Source: Lysobacter silvisoli (lineage in GTDB: Bacteria > Pseudomonadota > Gammaproteobacteria > Xanthomonadales > Xanthomonadaceae). Taken from it: a DNA stretch of 64,000 nucleotides. The notes under the pieces are model-generated. The model made no database searches. It saw only the letters and a list, made by a program, of their open reading frames with translations, and was not told the origin of the DNA. Where the stretch lies: assembly GCF_003382365.1 (NCBI RefSeq), contig NZ_QTSU01000001.1, positions 744,001 to 808,000 of the forward strand, given 5' to 3'. The position numbers and the translations under genes are program-made. How positions within the stretch are numbered: position 1 is the first letter of the stretch; each line of letters starts with the position of its first letter. Of this stretch, positions 1-7,623 are shown piece after piece.

Positions 1-1044
1 GAGTTCGAGGTGATCCGCCTGCCGGCGCGGGTGATCTTCTTCGACCCCGAGGACCGGCTGATCCGCGCCAGCGCCTTGCGCCGTGCGCAGGAGGAACTGG
101 CCCAGCGGCGCTGGGACGTGATCCACATCCACACGCCGTTCCGCGCCCACAGCCTGGGCGTACGTCTGGCGCGGCGCGGCGGCTGGCCGACGGTGGAGAC
201 CTACCACACCTATTTCGAGGAATACGTGGGCCACTACCTGCCGTGGGCGCCGGCGCCGCTGCTGCGTGCGTTCGCGCGTCGCGCCTCGCGCTCGCTGTGT
301 CACGGCGTGGATCACCTGATCGTGCCCACGGCGCAGATGGTGCAGGTGCTGGACGGCTACGGCATCACCACGCCGTCGACGGTGCTGCCCACCGGCATCG
401 AGCTCAGCGAGTTCGCGCGTGGCGACGGCGCGCGCTTCCGCGCCGAGCATGGCATCGCGCCGGAGCGGCCGACGCTGGTCACGGTGAGCCGGTTGGCGGT
501 GGAGAAGAACATCGCCTTCCTGCTGCGCGTGGCGCAGCGTCTGGTCGGCGAATTTCCGGATCTGCTGTTCCTGATCGCCGGCGAAGGTCCGGACGCGACG
601 CGGCTGAAGCGGCTCAGCGCCGAGTTGGGGTTGCAGGAACATGTGCGCTTCTTCGGCAACCTGGACCGGCGCACCACGCTGCTGGATGCCTACCGCGCGG
701 GCGATGTGTTCGTGTTCGCATCGCCCACCGAAACCCAAGGCTTGGTGCTGATCGAGGCCATGGCGCTGGGCGTGCCCATCGTTTCCACTGCGGTCATGGG
801 CACGGCCACGGTGCTGCGCGATGCGCGCAGCGCGGTGATCAGCGAGGAGGACGAGGCCGCGTTCGCCGGGCATGTGGCGCGGGTGCTGCGCTCGCCGGAG
901 ACGCGAGCCGCGTTGTCGGCGGCGGGGCCGTCGGATGCGCGCGTGTGGAGCGCGGACGGTTTGATGGAGCAGGTGGTTGCGCTGTATCAGCGCTTGGCGC
1001 ATGCGCGGCAGCGGACGGCGGCAGAGCCGGTGCAGGCGGCCTAG
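1..1044 (+). CDS. Glycosyltransferase family 4 protein (5' truncated)
   Basis: A GT-B fold retaining glycosyltransferase that would transfer a sugar from a nucleotide-sugar donor to a lipid or glycan acceptor at the cytoplasmic face. The reading frame is open from base 1, so the N-terminus lies outside the window. The visible part has the N-terminal domain HIHTPF and ETYHTYFEEY segments, an interdomain PTGIEL stretch, and the C-terminal domain opening VSRLAVEKNI. The donor-site region is SPTETQGLVLIEAMALGVPIV, where the EAMA glutamates are typical of GT4. It resembles diacylglycerol glucosyltransferase or MgtA-like enzymes, but the acceptor cannot be told from sequence. A palindromic repeat follows the stop codon. 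Confidence 0.9.
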   Translation, partial: EFEVIRLPARVIFFDPEDRLIRASALRRAQEELAQRRWDVIHIHTPFRAHSLGVRLARRGGWPTVETYHTYFEEYVGHYLPWAPAPLLRAFARRASRSLCHGVDHLIVPTAQMVQVLDGYGITTPSTVLPTGIELSEFARGDGARFRAEHGIAPERPTLVTVSRLAVEKNIAFLLRVAQRLVGEFPDLLFLIAGEGPDATRLKRLSAELGLQEHVRFFGNLDRRTTLLDAYRAGDVFVFASPTETQGLVLIEAMALGVPIVSTAVMGTATVLRDARSAVISEEDEAAFAGHVARVLRSPETRAALSAAGPSDARVWSADGLMEQVVALYQRLAHARQRTAAEPVQAA

Positions 1045-1104
1045 CAGCGGCTGCGCGCGACGTTCCCATTCGCCGGGCCGTCGTGGGGCGCTGTCGTTCC
1101 CGTC

Positions 1105-1224
1105 CCGTCATTCCGGCGAAAGCCGGAACCCATTTTGATCTTGCTGCCGCAGCTCAGCCTTTTTCGCAGCCGGCGACTTATCGAGCAACGGCACAATGGG
1201 TTCCGGCTTTCGCCGGAATGACGG
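1105..1224. repeat. Dispersed palindromic repeat with perfect 30-nt inverted arms
   Basis: Two 30-nt arms (1105-1134 and 1195-1224) are exact reverse complements separated by 60 nt. Each arm contains its own small palindrome, TTCCGGCGAAAGCCGGAA. The element sits between the convergent glycosyltransferase and MFS genes and may also act as a bidirectional terminator. The pattern resembles REP-type dispersed repeats common in Xanthomonadaceae. Confidence 0.8.
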
Positions 1225-1259
1225 TGTGTGGGAAGTGGAGGGTGTCAGGACGAACTAAA

Positions 1260-2651
1260 TCAACCCACCGGCCGCACCCGCGGCGCCAGCCACGCGCCCA
1301 GCGCGGCCAGCGCCAGCGACACGCCGAAGCCGGCCAGGTAGGCCGCCGACGGCGCGACCGGCAGTAGTGCGGCGAACAGCGTGCCGCCGACCGCGAGCAC
1401 GCTGGCGGTGAACAGCGCATCGCCCAACTGCAACGCGGAGACGTTGATGCCCTGGCTCTCCGGCGGCGACAGTTCCAGCGCCAGCACCGACAGCGTGGGA
1501 TAGACCAGGCCCATGCCCAGGCCCGCGAGCAGCCAGCCGGCCACGCCCAGGGCCACCGGTGCCGCCGGCAGCAAGGTCGCGGCGATCGCGGCCGCGCCCA
1601 GGGCGATGCCGAGCAGGCCGGCGCGCAGCACCTGCGGAGCCGCGTAGCGCTGCCGCGGCCGGCCGCGGTACCAGGAACCGGTGGACCAGCCGACCGCGCC
1701 CAGGGTCAGCACCAGGCCGGCCGCGGTCGGCGACCAGCCGTGCTCGCGCGAGAGCAGCAGCGGCACGAACACTTCGGTGCCGAAGAACGCGGCCGAGGCC
1801 AGGCCGCGCAAGGCGATCACGGTGGGCAAACCGCGCGCGGCGCGCAGGCTGCCGACGGGCAGCAGGCGGCGTGCGCACAGGATCAGCGCGGCCACCGCCA
1901 GTGCCAGGCCGGCCCAGCGTGCGATGCCGGGCCAATGGCCGGCCAGATGCAGCAGCAAGGCGCTGGTGGCGGCGCCCACCGCCCAGTACAAGCGCGTGCG
2001 CGCCACCGGATCGGCGGCCGCTGGCGGTGTCGCCAAACCGCGCAGCGCGGGCAGCACCAGCGCCGCCGCGGCCAGGGCCAGCGCCGGCACCGACAGGAAT
2101 ACCCAACGCCAGCCCAGGTGCTCGACGATGGCGCCGCTGATCGCCGGGCCGACCACGGCCGGTATCACCCAGGCGGCGGCGAACGCGGCGAAGATGCGCG
2201 GGCGCAGCGCCTCGGGATAGGTGCGGCCCACGGCCACGTACAGCGACACCGACATCAGGCCGCCGGCATAGCCCTGCACCACGCGTCCCAGCAGCAACCA
2301 GCCCATGCTAGGCGCCAGGCCGGCGATCAGCAGGCCCAGCGCGAACCAGGCGATGCCCTGGCGCAGCGGCGCGGCCGGGCCGCGTCGGTCGGCCCAGGCG
2401 CCGGCCGCGACCATGCCGACCACGCTCGCGGCCAGGCTGCCGCCGAAGGCCAGCGCGTACAGCGACAGGCCGTCCAGCGCGCGCGCCACGGTCGGCATGG
2501 CGGTGGCCACGGCCAGCGCTTCGAACGCGCCCATCGCCACCAGCGCGATCGCGCCGATGCTGAGCGCGCGGCGTTCGCGATCGAACAGGCTGGCGGTCTG
2601 CGTGGCGGTCGTTTCGGACGGTTCGCCCGCGTTGGCGTAGGCCTGACTCAC
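1260..2651 (-). CDS. MFS multidrug efflux transporter
   Basis: A 463-residue major facilitator protein predicted to export drugs or redox-active compounds across the inner membrane by proton antiport. At least twelve hydrophobic segments are visible. A motif-A-like loop (AGAWADRRGP) follows the second segment and an RVVQGYAGG stretch lies near the fourth. The GTG start at 2651 is chosen because it overlaps the stop of the upstream oxidoreductase (GTGA), implying translational coupling. An open frame continues upstream of this GTG but lies antiparallel in frame to nothing functional and is only the oxidoreductase gene read in another frame. Its place behind a SoxR-type promoter fits the SoxR-controlled MFS pumps known in pseudomonads; that assignment is inference. 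Confidence 0.9.
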   Translation of the reverse strand: MSQAYANAGEPSETTATQTASLFDRERRALSIGAIALVAMGAFEALAVATAMPTVARALDGLSLYALAFGGSLAASVVGMVAAGAWADRRGPAAPLRQGIAWFALGLLIAGLAPSMGWLLLGRVVQGYAGGLMSVSLYVAVGRTYPEALRPRIFAAFAAAWVIPAVVGPAISGAIVEHLGWRWVFLSVPALALAAAALVLPALRGLATPPAAADPVARTRLYWAVGAATSALLLHLAGHWPGIARWAGLALAVAALILCARRLLPVGSLRAARGLPTVIALRGLASAAFFGTEVFVPLLLSREHGWSPTAAGLVLTLGAVGWSTGSWYRGRPRQRYAAPQVLRAGLLGIALGAAAIAATLLPAAPVALGVAGWLLAGLGMGLVYPTLSVLALELSPPESQGINVSALQLGDALFTASVLAVGGTLFAALLPVAPSAAYLAGFGVSLALAALGAWLAPRVRPVG

Positions 2652-3673
2652 GGATCGAAACCGCTGTCGCCGGTGGGGTAGACCATCAGCACGACCTTGC
2701 CGCGGCCGTGGCCGGTTTCGACGTCGCGGTGGGCGACGGCGGCGTGGGCCAGCGGATAGATCTCGCGCACGTGCACGTGCAGGTGGCCTTGTTCGTACAG
2801 GTCGACCAGCGCGTGCAGGCGCTCGCGCTCGCATTCCACGCGCAGGCGCAGCACGCCGTGACGCTGGGCGCCGTCGCCGTCGACCAGGGTGGCGATGCGT
2901 TCGCGCGCCACGCCCAGCGCCAGGGAGGCCTCGATCGCGCCGCGCCCGGCCGCGTCCAGGGCCACGCTCACGCCCTGCGGCGCGAGCGCGCGCACGCGTT
3001 CGACCAGGCCTTCGCCGTAGAGCACGGGCTCGGCGCCTAGCGAGCGCAGGTAGGCGTGGTTCTCGCGGCTGGCGCTGCCGATCACCTGCGCGCCGGCCAG
3101 GCGCGCGAGCTGCACGGCCAGGGTGCCGACGCCGCCGGCGGCGCCGTGCACCAGCAGGGTGTCGCCGCGGCGCAGGCGCAAGGCCTGCAGCGACAGCAAG
3201 GCGGTCTGGCCGGAGGAGGGCAAGGCGCCGGCCACCGCCCAGGACATCATCGGCGGCTTGGCCACCACCTGCGCGGCCGACACGGTCAGCGCTTCGGCGT
3301 AACCGCCGCCGTCGCACCAGCCCAGCACTTCCTGGCCGTGGTAGTAACCGCGCACGCCGTCGCCGACCTGGTCGACGGTGCCGGCGAAGTCGTAGCCGGG
3401 GTGCTGCGGGAAGGGAGCGTCGGCGCCGATGCCGCGGCGCGCGAAGTCGCCGCTGCGGCGGGCGATGTCGGCCGGTTGCACGCCGGCCGCGCGCACCCGC
3501 ACGCGCAACTGGCCGGGCCCGGCCTGGGGCAGCGGCACGCGCGCGGCGTAGAGCACGTCGGCGGCACCGTAGCGGTCGTAGCGCACCGCCTGCATGGCGG
3601 TTTCGACGACCGCGAGTTCGTCGTCGCTGGCGCGCTCGTCGAGTTCGACCGCGCGCTGGGAGCGGTTGTCCAT
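2648..3673 (-). CDS. NADPH:quinone oxidoreductase-type MDR family protein
   Basis: A 341-residue zinc-independent medium-chain reductase of the quinone oxidoreductase type, expected to reduce quinones or similar electrophiles with NADPH. It has an N-terminal GroES-like catalytic domain (GYDFAGTVDQVGDGV) and a Rossmann domain with HGAAGGVGTLAVQLA around residue 180. The zinc-binding cysteines of alcohol dehydrogenases are absent. The first 25 residues before QAVRYDRYG are unusually acidic, and an internal Met near residue 28 could be the true start. The gene is first in a two-gene operon with the MFS exporter and is divergent from soxR. The shared 61-bp gap holds a SoxR box. Confidence 0.9.
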   Translation of the reverse strand: MDNRSQRAVELDERASDDELAVVETAMQAVRYDRYGAADVLYAARVPLPQAGPGQLRVRVRAAGVQPADIARRSGDFARRGIGADAPFPQHPGYDFAGTVDQVGDGVRGYYHGQEVLGWCDGGGYAEALTVSAAQVVAKPPMMSWAVAGALPSSGQTALLSLQALRLRRGDTLLVHGAAGGVGTLAVQLARLAGAQVIGSASRENHAYLRSLGAEPVLYGEGLVERVRALAPQGVSVALDAAGRGAIEASLALGVARERIATLVDGDGAQRHGVLRLRVECERERLHALVDLYEQGHLHVHVREIYPLAHAAVAHRDVETGHGRGKVVLMVYPTGDSGFDP

Positions 3674-3700
3674 GGCTTGACCGGCTGTGTGGGGACGGGC

Positions 3701-3731
3701 AGCATAAGACCTGAAGTTAAGTTGAGGTCAA
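3701..3731 (-). promoter_or_regulatory. SoxR-type promoter with 19-bp spacer and SoxR box
   Basis: On the minus strand, TTGACC (3731-3726) and TATGCT (3706-3701) are separated by exactly 19 bp, the overlong spacer characteristic of MerR/SoxR-activated promoters. Inside the spacer lies an 18-bp dyad, CCTGAAGTTAAGTTGAGG (3710-3727). It differs at two positions from the E. coli soxS operator as I recall it (CCTCAAGTTAACTTGAGG). It should drive the oxidoreductase/MFS operon. It ends only 7 bp before the soxR start codon, so SoxR probably represses itself. Confidence 0.85.
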
Positions 3732-3734
3732 GCG

Positions 3735-4178
3735 ATGAGCGGCGAACTCAGCGTGGGCGAGATGGCGCAGCGCAGCGGGGTGGCGGTGTCGACCCTGCAC
3801 TTCTACGAGACCAAGGGCCTGATCCACAGCCGCCGCACCGCCGGCAACCAGCGCCGCTACGGCCGCGACATGCTGCGGCGCATCGCCATCATCCGCGTGG
3901 CCCAGCGCGTGGGCATGCCGCTGGCGACGATCCTGGCCGCGTTCTCGACCCTGCCCGACGGGCGCACGCCCACGCGCAAGGACTGGGCGCGGCTGTCGTC
4001 GGCCTGGCGCGAGGAGCTGGACGAGCGCATCGGCAAGCTGGTGCAGATGCGCGACACCCTGGACGACTGCATCGGTTGCGGCTGCCTGTCGATCGACCGC
4101 TGCCGCCTGGCCAACCCCGGCGACGTGCTGGCCGAAGACGGGCAGGGCGCGCAGCGTTGGGAGCATCACGAGGCCTAG
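3735..4178 (+). CDS. soxR: Redox-sensitive MerR-family activator SoxR
   Basis: A 147-residue [2Fe-2S] transcription factor that senses redox-cycling compounds. It has an N-terminal MerR winged helix ([20 protein letters not shown]), a dimerisation helix, and the SoxR-specific cysteine cluster Cys112-x2-Cys115-x-Cys117-x5-Cys123 ([12 protein letters not shown]). It aligns over its whole length with Pseudomonas-type SoxR as I remember it, and the ATG at 3735 gives the usual N-terminus. The divergent operon behind a matching operator suggests the non-enteric SoxR circuit, where SoxR directly controls export and modification of redox-active metabolites instead of a soxS gene. No soxS is seen here. 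Confidence 0.95.
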   Translation: MSGELSVGEMAQRSGVAVSTLHFYETKGLIHSRRTAGNQRRYGRDMLRRIAIIRVAQRVGMPLATILAAFSTLPDGRTPTRKDWARLSSAWREELDERIGKLVQMRDTLDDCIGCGCLSIDRCRLANPGDVLAEDGQGAQRWEHHEA

Positions 4179-4200
4179 CGCGCGCCGTTCGATCGGATCG

Positions 4201-4232
4201 GGGTTCAATTGAATCTGGGTTCGATCGAACCC
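4201..4232. other. Palindrome cluster downstream of soxR
   Basis: GGGTTCGATCGAACCC (4217-4232) is a perfect 16-bp palindrome. It is preceded by the related GGGTTCAATTGAAT (4201-4214) and by TTCGATCGGATC near 4189. It could be an operator for the DUF1993 gene downstream or a short terminator hairpin; there is no T-tract. Confidence 0.4.
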
Positions 4233-4344
4233 GGCGGGATCGGCGCTGCCGGCAGGACGCAGCGATCCATCGGCAGGCAGAGGGCGGCGGCGCGCCGAAC
4301 GCGTACCATGCCGGCTCCACCACGAGCCCCACCACGAGCCCGTC

Positions 4345-4851
4345 ATGACCGTTTCCCTGCACACCGCGTCCGTCCCCGTGTTCAAGCAGTTCCTCGGCAG
4401 CCTCAGCGCGCTGCTGGACAAGACCCAGGCCTACGCCGCCGAGAAGAAGATCGAACCGGAGGTGCTGCTGCAGTCGCGCCTGTTCCCGGACATGTTCCCG
4501 CTGGTGCGCCAGGTGCAGATCGCCGCCGATTTCGCCAAGAGCGTGAGCGCGCGCCTGGCCGACGCCGAAGTGCCCTCGTATCCGGACGACGAGACCAGTG
4601 TGGAGCAGTTGCAGGCGCGCATCGCCAAGACCGTCGCCTATATCGACAGCCTGGAGCCGCTGCTGTTCGAGGGCGCGGAGGCGCGCGAAGTGGTGCTGCG
4701 CCCGGGCACGCCCAAGGAGCGCCGTTTCGCCGGCCAGGATTACCTGCTGCACTACGGCCTGCCGCAGTTCTACTTCCACGTCAGCACCGCCTACGCGATC
4801 CTGCGCCACAACGGCGTGGAAGTGGGCAAGCGCGACTACATGGGCGCCTGA
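4345..4851 (+). CDS. DUF1993 family protein
   Basis: A 168-residue cytosolic protein matching the DUF1993 pattern. An all-helical body includes LFPDMFPLVRQVQIAADFAK near residue 50, a conserved middle that pairs ARIAKTVAYIDSL with an RFAGQDYLLHYGLPQFYFHV stretch, and a C-terminal segment AYAILRHNGVEVGKRDYMG. The family is related to DinB-like four-helix bundles and its biochemical role is unknown. The gene appears monocistronic, 166 bp after soxR. The ATG at 4345 is the first good start. Confidence 0.85.
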   Translation: MTVSLHTASVPVFKQFLGSLSALLDKTQAYAAEKKIEPEVLLQSRLFPDMFPLVRQVQIAADFAKSVSARLADAEVPSYPDDETSVEQLQARIAKTVAYIDSLEPLLFEGAEAREVVLRPGTPKERRFAGQDYLLHYGLPQFYFHVSTAYAILRHNGVEVGKRDYMGA

Positions 4852-4957
4852 GCCCCGCGGCGCGCGGCGGATCGCCGCTGCGCGCCCCAGTCCGCCGGCG
4901 CGCTTGCATCGTGCGCGCCGCGCGGCGACCATGCGGCTTGGTTTAGGGGAACCCCGC

Positions 4958-5254
4958 ATGGAACTGCTGACGCTCGACCATTTCGCCCGTCACGTCGACG
5001 AAACCTTCTCGGCGGTCATGAACGACGGCGAGATCCCGTTCGTGCTGGTGGAAGCGCGCGCGCTCAACTCGTCGCAGGTATTGCCCGGCGGGGCGCGAGT
5101 GCCGTTCTCGCTGCTGTTCCGCAACGCGTCGGCGTTCCTGTTCCCGCAGCAGACCTATCTGATGCGCCATGCCGAGGTCGGCGAGGTGGGGATCTTCCTG
5201 GTGCCGGTGGCGCGCGAGCAGGCCGGGTTTTTGTACCAGGCGATTTTTAACTGA
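4958..5254 (+). CDS. DUF6916-type small protein linked to tail-collar genes
   Basis: A 98-residue protein starting MELLTLDHFARHVDETF and ending near FLVPVAREQAGFLYQAIFN. It is predicted to be a compact beta-rich fold (LVEARAL, PFSLLFRN, YLMRHAEVGEVGIFLVPV). I recognise it as the DUF6916-type family that commonly accompanies microcystin-dependent, tail-collar proteins; this is from memory and unchecked. The ATG at 4958 is preferred over an in-frame ATG at 4931 because TAGGGGA lies about 7 nt upstream. It is convergent with the acetyltransferase that ends the tail-collar operon, so it is likely a functional partner transcribed separately. Confidence 0.7.
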   Translation: MELLTLDHFARHVDETFSAVMNDGEIPFVLVEARALNSSQVLPGGARVPFSLLFRNASAFLFPQQTYLMRHAEVGEVGIFLVPVAREQAGFLYQAIFN

Positions 5255-5302
5255 CGGGGTAGGTGGGGTGCGGGTCCGGCTTACGCCGCTGCTAACTCTA
5301 AA

Positions 5303-5370
5303 CAGGGCTTTGCTCATCAGGCGTTCTCGCACCCAAAGCCCTGGATGCCCGCGTTCGCGGGAATGACGGG
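5303..5370. repeat. Palindromic repeat/hairpin between convergent genes
   Basis: CAGGGCTTTG (5303-5312) pairs with CAAAGCCCTG (5334-5343). It runs into the dispersed repeat GGATGCCCGCGTTCGCGGGAA with its internal CCCGCGTTCGCGGG palindrome. It lies between two convergent stop codons and may terminate both transcripts. Confidence 0.6.
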
Positions 5371-5412
5371 GATGGGGCAGTGCGCAGGCTTGAAGGATGC
5401 GCCAGTAGCGAG

Positions 5413-5961
5413 CTAGCTCTGCACCCAGCGCAGCAGCAGGTGCGAGCGCAGATCCTCGACCATCACGAAGCCCAGACGCTGGTACAGCCGGCGCGCGGCG
5501 GCGTTGTCCGATTGCACGTGCAATTGCAGGCCGCAGTCTTGCGCGGCGGCGGTGCGCTGGCTGTGGGCGATGAGCGCTGCGGCCACGCCGCGGCCGCGTT
5601 CGTCCGGAAGCAGGCAGATGTCCACGATCAGGTGATGCGGCGCGGCGCGCTGCAGGTAGTAGCGTCCCGCCGGCGCGCCGTCGCGCTCGATGGCCAGGAA
5701 GTCGGAGTCGCCGTAGTGCGCCAGGTAGTGCTGGTGCTGCAAGGCGAACTGGCTGGCCAGGAACGCGCGCTTGGCCGCGTCGGGCCAGGGCACCGGGGCC
5801 ATTTCCTCGGCGCGGGTGCTGGCGTAGAGCTCGCGCAGCCAGGGCAGGTCGCCGTCGTGCAGCGGCCGCAAGGCGTACCCGCGCTCGCTCAGGAGCGCGG
5901 GTGCCGTCAGGCGGTCGTCGCGGCCCGCCGGAAACGAAGTGAGCTGCGACGGCGCCTGCAT
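5413..5961 (-). CDS. GNAT-family N-acetyltransferase (last gene of tail-collar operon)
   Basis: A 182-residue GCN5-related acetyltransferase that would move an acetyl group from acetyl-CoA to an unknown amine. Motif A is LLPDERGRGVAAALIAHSQ (Q/RxxGxG/A type) and motif B includes LQLHVQSDNAAARRLYQRLGF near the C-terminus. The start lies 4 nt after the stop of the third tail-collar gene, so it is co-transcribed with the collar genes. That linkage makes a collar-family protein or a small molecule bound by it a plausible substrate; this is inference. Confidence 0.85.
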   Translation of the reverse strand: MQAPSQLTSFPAGRDDRLTAPALLSERGYALRPLHDGDLPWLRELYASTRAEEMAPVPWPDAAKRAFLASQFALQHQHYLAHYGDSDFLAIERDGAPAGRYYLQRAAPHHLIVDICLLPDERGRGVAAALIAHSQRTAAAQDCGLQLHVQSDNAAARRLYQRLGFVMVEDLRSHLLLRWVQS

Positions 5962-5965
5962 GTCC

Positions 5966-6499
5966 TCAGCCGAAGCTGGGGAACACGCCCTGCAACGCGA
6001 TGCAGAAGTTCGTCGCGAGGTAGGGCTGGCGGTTTTCGTGCGGCTGGCCGCCGCCGGCCGGCCCGATCATGTTGGGGCTGAACTGGGCGTTGGCGGTGGC
6101 GTTCTGCACGAAGGGATTGCCCGTGGTCGGCAGGCCCAGGTAGTTGCCCGCTGCCGGCGTGGCGGTGCGCTTGCTTTCGTCGGGCTGGTTGTAGACGGTC
6201 AGCGGGTGGGTGTGCGACGGGATGGTGTTCTGGGTCAGGGTCACCGTGTTGCTGCCGTACACCTCGCCGATGCTGTGCGGGGTCAGGCCCGGGCCCTGGC
6301 CCTGTTCGATCGCCACGCGGTTGACGAAGTTGGGCAGTTGGAAGGTGGTCTGGCCGTTGCCGCCGTACTGGGTGCCCAACAGCGAGAACAGCGCGGTGTT
6401 CTGCTGGATCGCCAGGGTGGTGCCGTTGCAGAAGGCCCAGCCGCGCGGCGGGAAGTTGAAGCCGAACAGCTGGATTTCGCCGATGAAAGGTTCGGTCAT
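5966..6499 (-). CDS. Tail-collar domain (microcystin-dependent-protein-like) protein 3
   Basis: A 177-residue protein of the phage tail collar family (MdpB-like). The N-terminal collar domain (about residues 5-60) reads IGEIQLFGFNFPPRGWAFCN, then LLGTQYGGNGQTTFQLPNF. The middle is variable (PSHTHPLTVYNQ onward) and the conserved C-terminal block contains QPYLATNFCIALQGVFPSFG. There is no signal peptide. It is the third of three tandem paralogs that share both ends but differ in the middle, like a set of receptor-binding variants. The start has AGGACACGACC upstream. There are no capsid, tail-tube or portal genes nearby, so this is not a prophage remnant. Confidence 0.9.
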   Translation of the reverse strand: MTEPFIGEIQLFGFNFPPRGWAFCNGTTLAIQQNTALFSLLGTQYGGNGQTTFQLPNFVNRVAIEQGQGPGLTPHSIGEVYGSNTVTLTQNTIPSHTHPLTVYNQPDESKRTATPAAGNYLGLPTTGNPFVQNATANAQFSPNMIGPAGGGQPHENRQPYLATNFCIALQGVFPSFG

Positions 6500-6537
6500 G
6501 GTCGTGTCCTCGAATCGTGATGGCGCGCGGTGGCGGC

Positions 6538-7068
6538 TCAGCCCTGCGACGGGAAGATGCCCGCCCAGGCGATGCAGAACTGCACCGTCAGCGTCGGCAT
6601 TTCGTTGTCGTGCGGCTGGTTGCCGCCGGTGGCGACGATCGCGTTGGCCGCCAGCGCCGCGCCGGTGGCGCCGGTGATGTCGGTGACGTACATGGTTTCG
6701 CCGGAGACCGCGGCGGGCAGAACGGTGTTGCCGACCGCGCCGGTGGTGGCCAGGGCGGTGGTGGCCATGAGCGGGTGGTTGTGGATGGGCAGCTGGCCCT
6801 GGATCAGGGTGACGCTCTCGCTGCCGGCCATCTGCCCGATCACGTAGGTGCCCAGGCCCTGGCCGTGGCCCTGGTGGATCGGCACGCGGCCGCGCAGGTC
6901 GGGCACGGCGAAGGTGTTGATGCCGTCGCCGCCGTAGGTGGTGCCGAGCAGGGTGTACAGAACCTCGTACTCGGCGATGGACTTAAGCGAGCCGTCGCAA
7001 GCGAACCAGCCGTTGGGCACGCGCGAAAAGCCGAACATCCGGATTTCTCCGACGTAAGGGGTGCTCAT
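6538..7068 (-). CDS. Tail-collar domain (microcystin-dependent-protein-like) protein 2
   Basis: A 176-residue collar-family paralog. The N-terminal domain reads VGEIRMFGFSRVPNGWFACD followed by LLGTTYGGDGINTFAVPDL. A variable centre rich in Ala, Thr and Val (ALATTGAVGNTVLPAAVSG) replaces that of its neighbours, and the C-terminal block is MPTLTVQFCIAWAGIFPSQG. No signal peptide or membrane segment is visible. AGGAG sits about 7 nt before the ATG. It lies 30 nt after gene 1 and 38 nt before gene 3 of the operon. Confidence 0.9.
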   Translation of the reverse strand: MSTPYVGEIRMFGFSRVPNGWFACDGSLKSIAEYEVLYTLLGTTYGGDGINTFAVPDLRGRVPIHQGHGQGLGTYVIGQMAGSESVTLIQGQLPIHNHPLMATTALATTGAVGNTVLPAAVSGETMYVTDITGATGAALAANAIVATGGNQPHDNEMPTLTVQFCIAWAGIFPSQG

Positions 7069-7098
7069 AAGGAACTCCTGTAGTGGATGCCGGAAGCG

Positions 7099-7623
7099 TC
7101 AGTTGCGCGACGGATAGATGCCGACCAGCGCGATCACGAAATTGATCACGGTGTAGGGCTGCAGATTCGGATGCGGCTGGCTGCCGCCGGCCGGGCCCAC
7201 ACCCTGCAGCGGGACCAGGGCGCCGGTGGCCGGTCCGAAGATGTTGGTGCCGTTGGTGCCGTACAGGCCGTTGGTGGGGTTGCGCAGCGCGCCGGCCACG
7301 TTGGTGCCGTTGACCAGGTGGTTGTGCTGCGGAATCTGGGTGGTCAACAGGGTCACGTTCTCCACGCCGCCGATTTCGCCCTGGTTGTAGGGCGAGGGGT
7401 TCCAGCTGGGATCGACCGAGTTGCCGGCGCCGACCGGAGTGCGCGACTGCATGTTCGGCAGCGCGAAATTGGTGGTGCCGTTACCGCCGTAGGTGGTGCC
7501 TAGCAACGAAAAAAGGGCCTGATTTTGCGCAATCGCGAGCAGTTGCCCGTTGCACAGGGCAAATCCCTTGGGCGCAAAATTGAACCCCGTGAGCATGATT
7601 TGCCCGAGGAAGACTTCGGTCAT
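7099..7623 (-). CDS. Tail-collar domain (microcystin-dependent-protein-like) protein 1
   Basis: A 174-residue collar-family protein and first gene of the operon. The collar domain reads LGQIMLTGFNFAPKGFALCN then LLGTTYGGNGTTNFALPNM. An Asn/Gly-rich variable middle (NPTNGLYGTNGTNIFGPATG) is followed by NLQPYTVINFVIALVGIYPS. The GGGGGAAAAGGT sequence directly upstream of the ATG is a strong ribosome-binding site. The promoter must lie in the 296-bp gap shared with the divergent giant autotransporter, which points to joint regulation. Confidence 0.9.
   Translation of the reverse strand: MTEVFLGQIMLTGFNFAPKGFALCNGQLLAIAQNQALFSLLGTTYGGNGTTNFALPNMQSRTPVGAGNSVDPSWNPSPYNQGEIGGVENVTLLTTQIPQHNHLVNGTNVAGALRNPTNGLYGTNGTNIFGPATGALVPLQGVGPAGGSQPHPNLQPYTVINFVIALVGIYPSRN

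Noticed and set aside
2652-3317. Upstream extension of the MFS transporter frame to a 685-residue protein
   Set aside because: The extra part is the oxidoreductase gene read in another frame. The GTG at 2651 overlaps the upstream stop and starts the first transport helix region.
5966-7623. Tail-collar genes as a prophage remnant
   Set aside because: No terminase, portal, capsid, tail-tube, integrase or lysis genes and no attachment repeats are near; the genes form a neat operon with an acetyltransferase gene.
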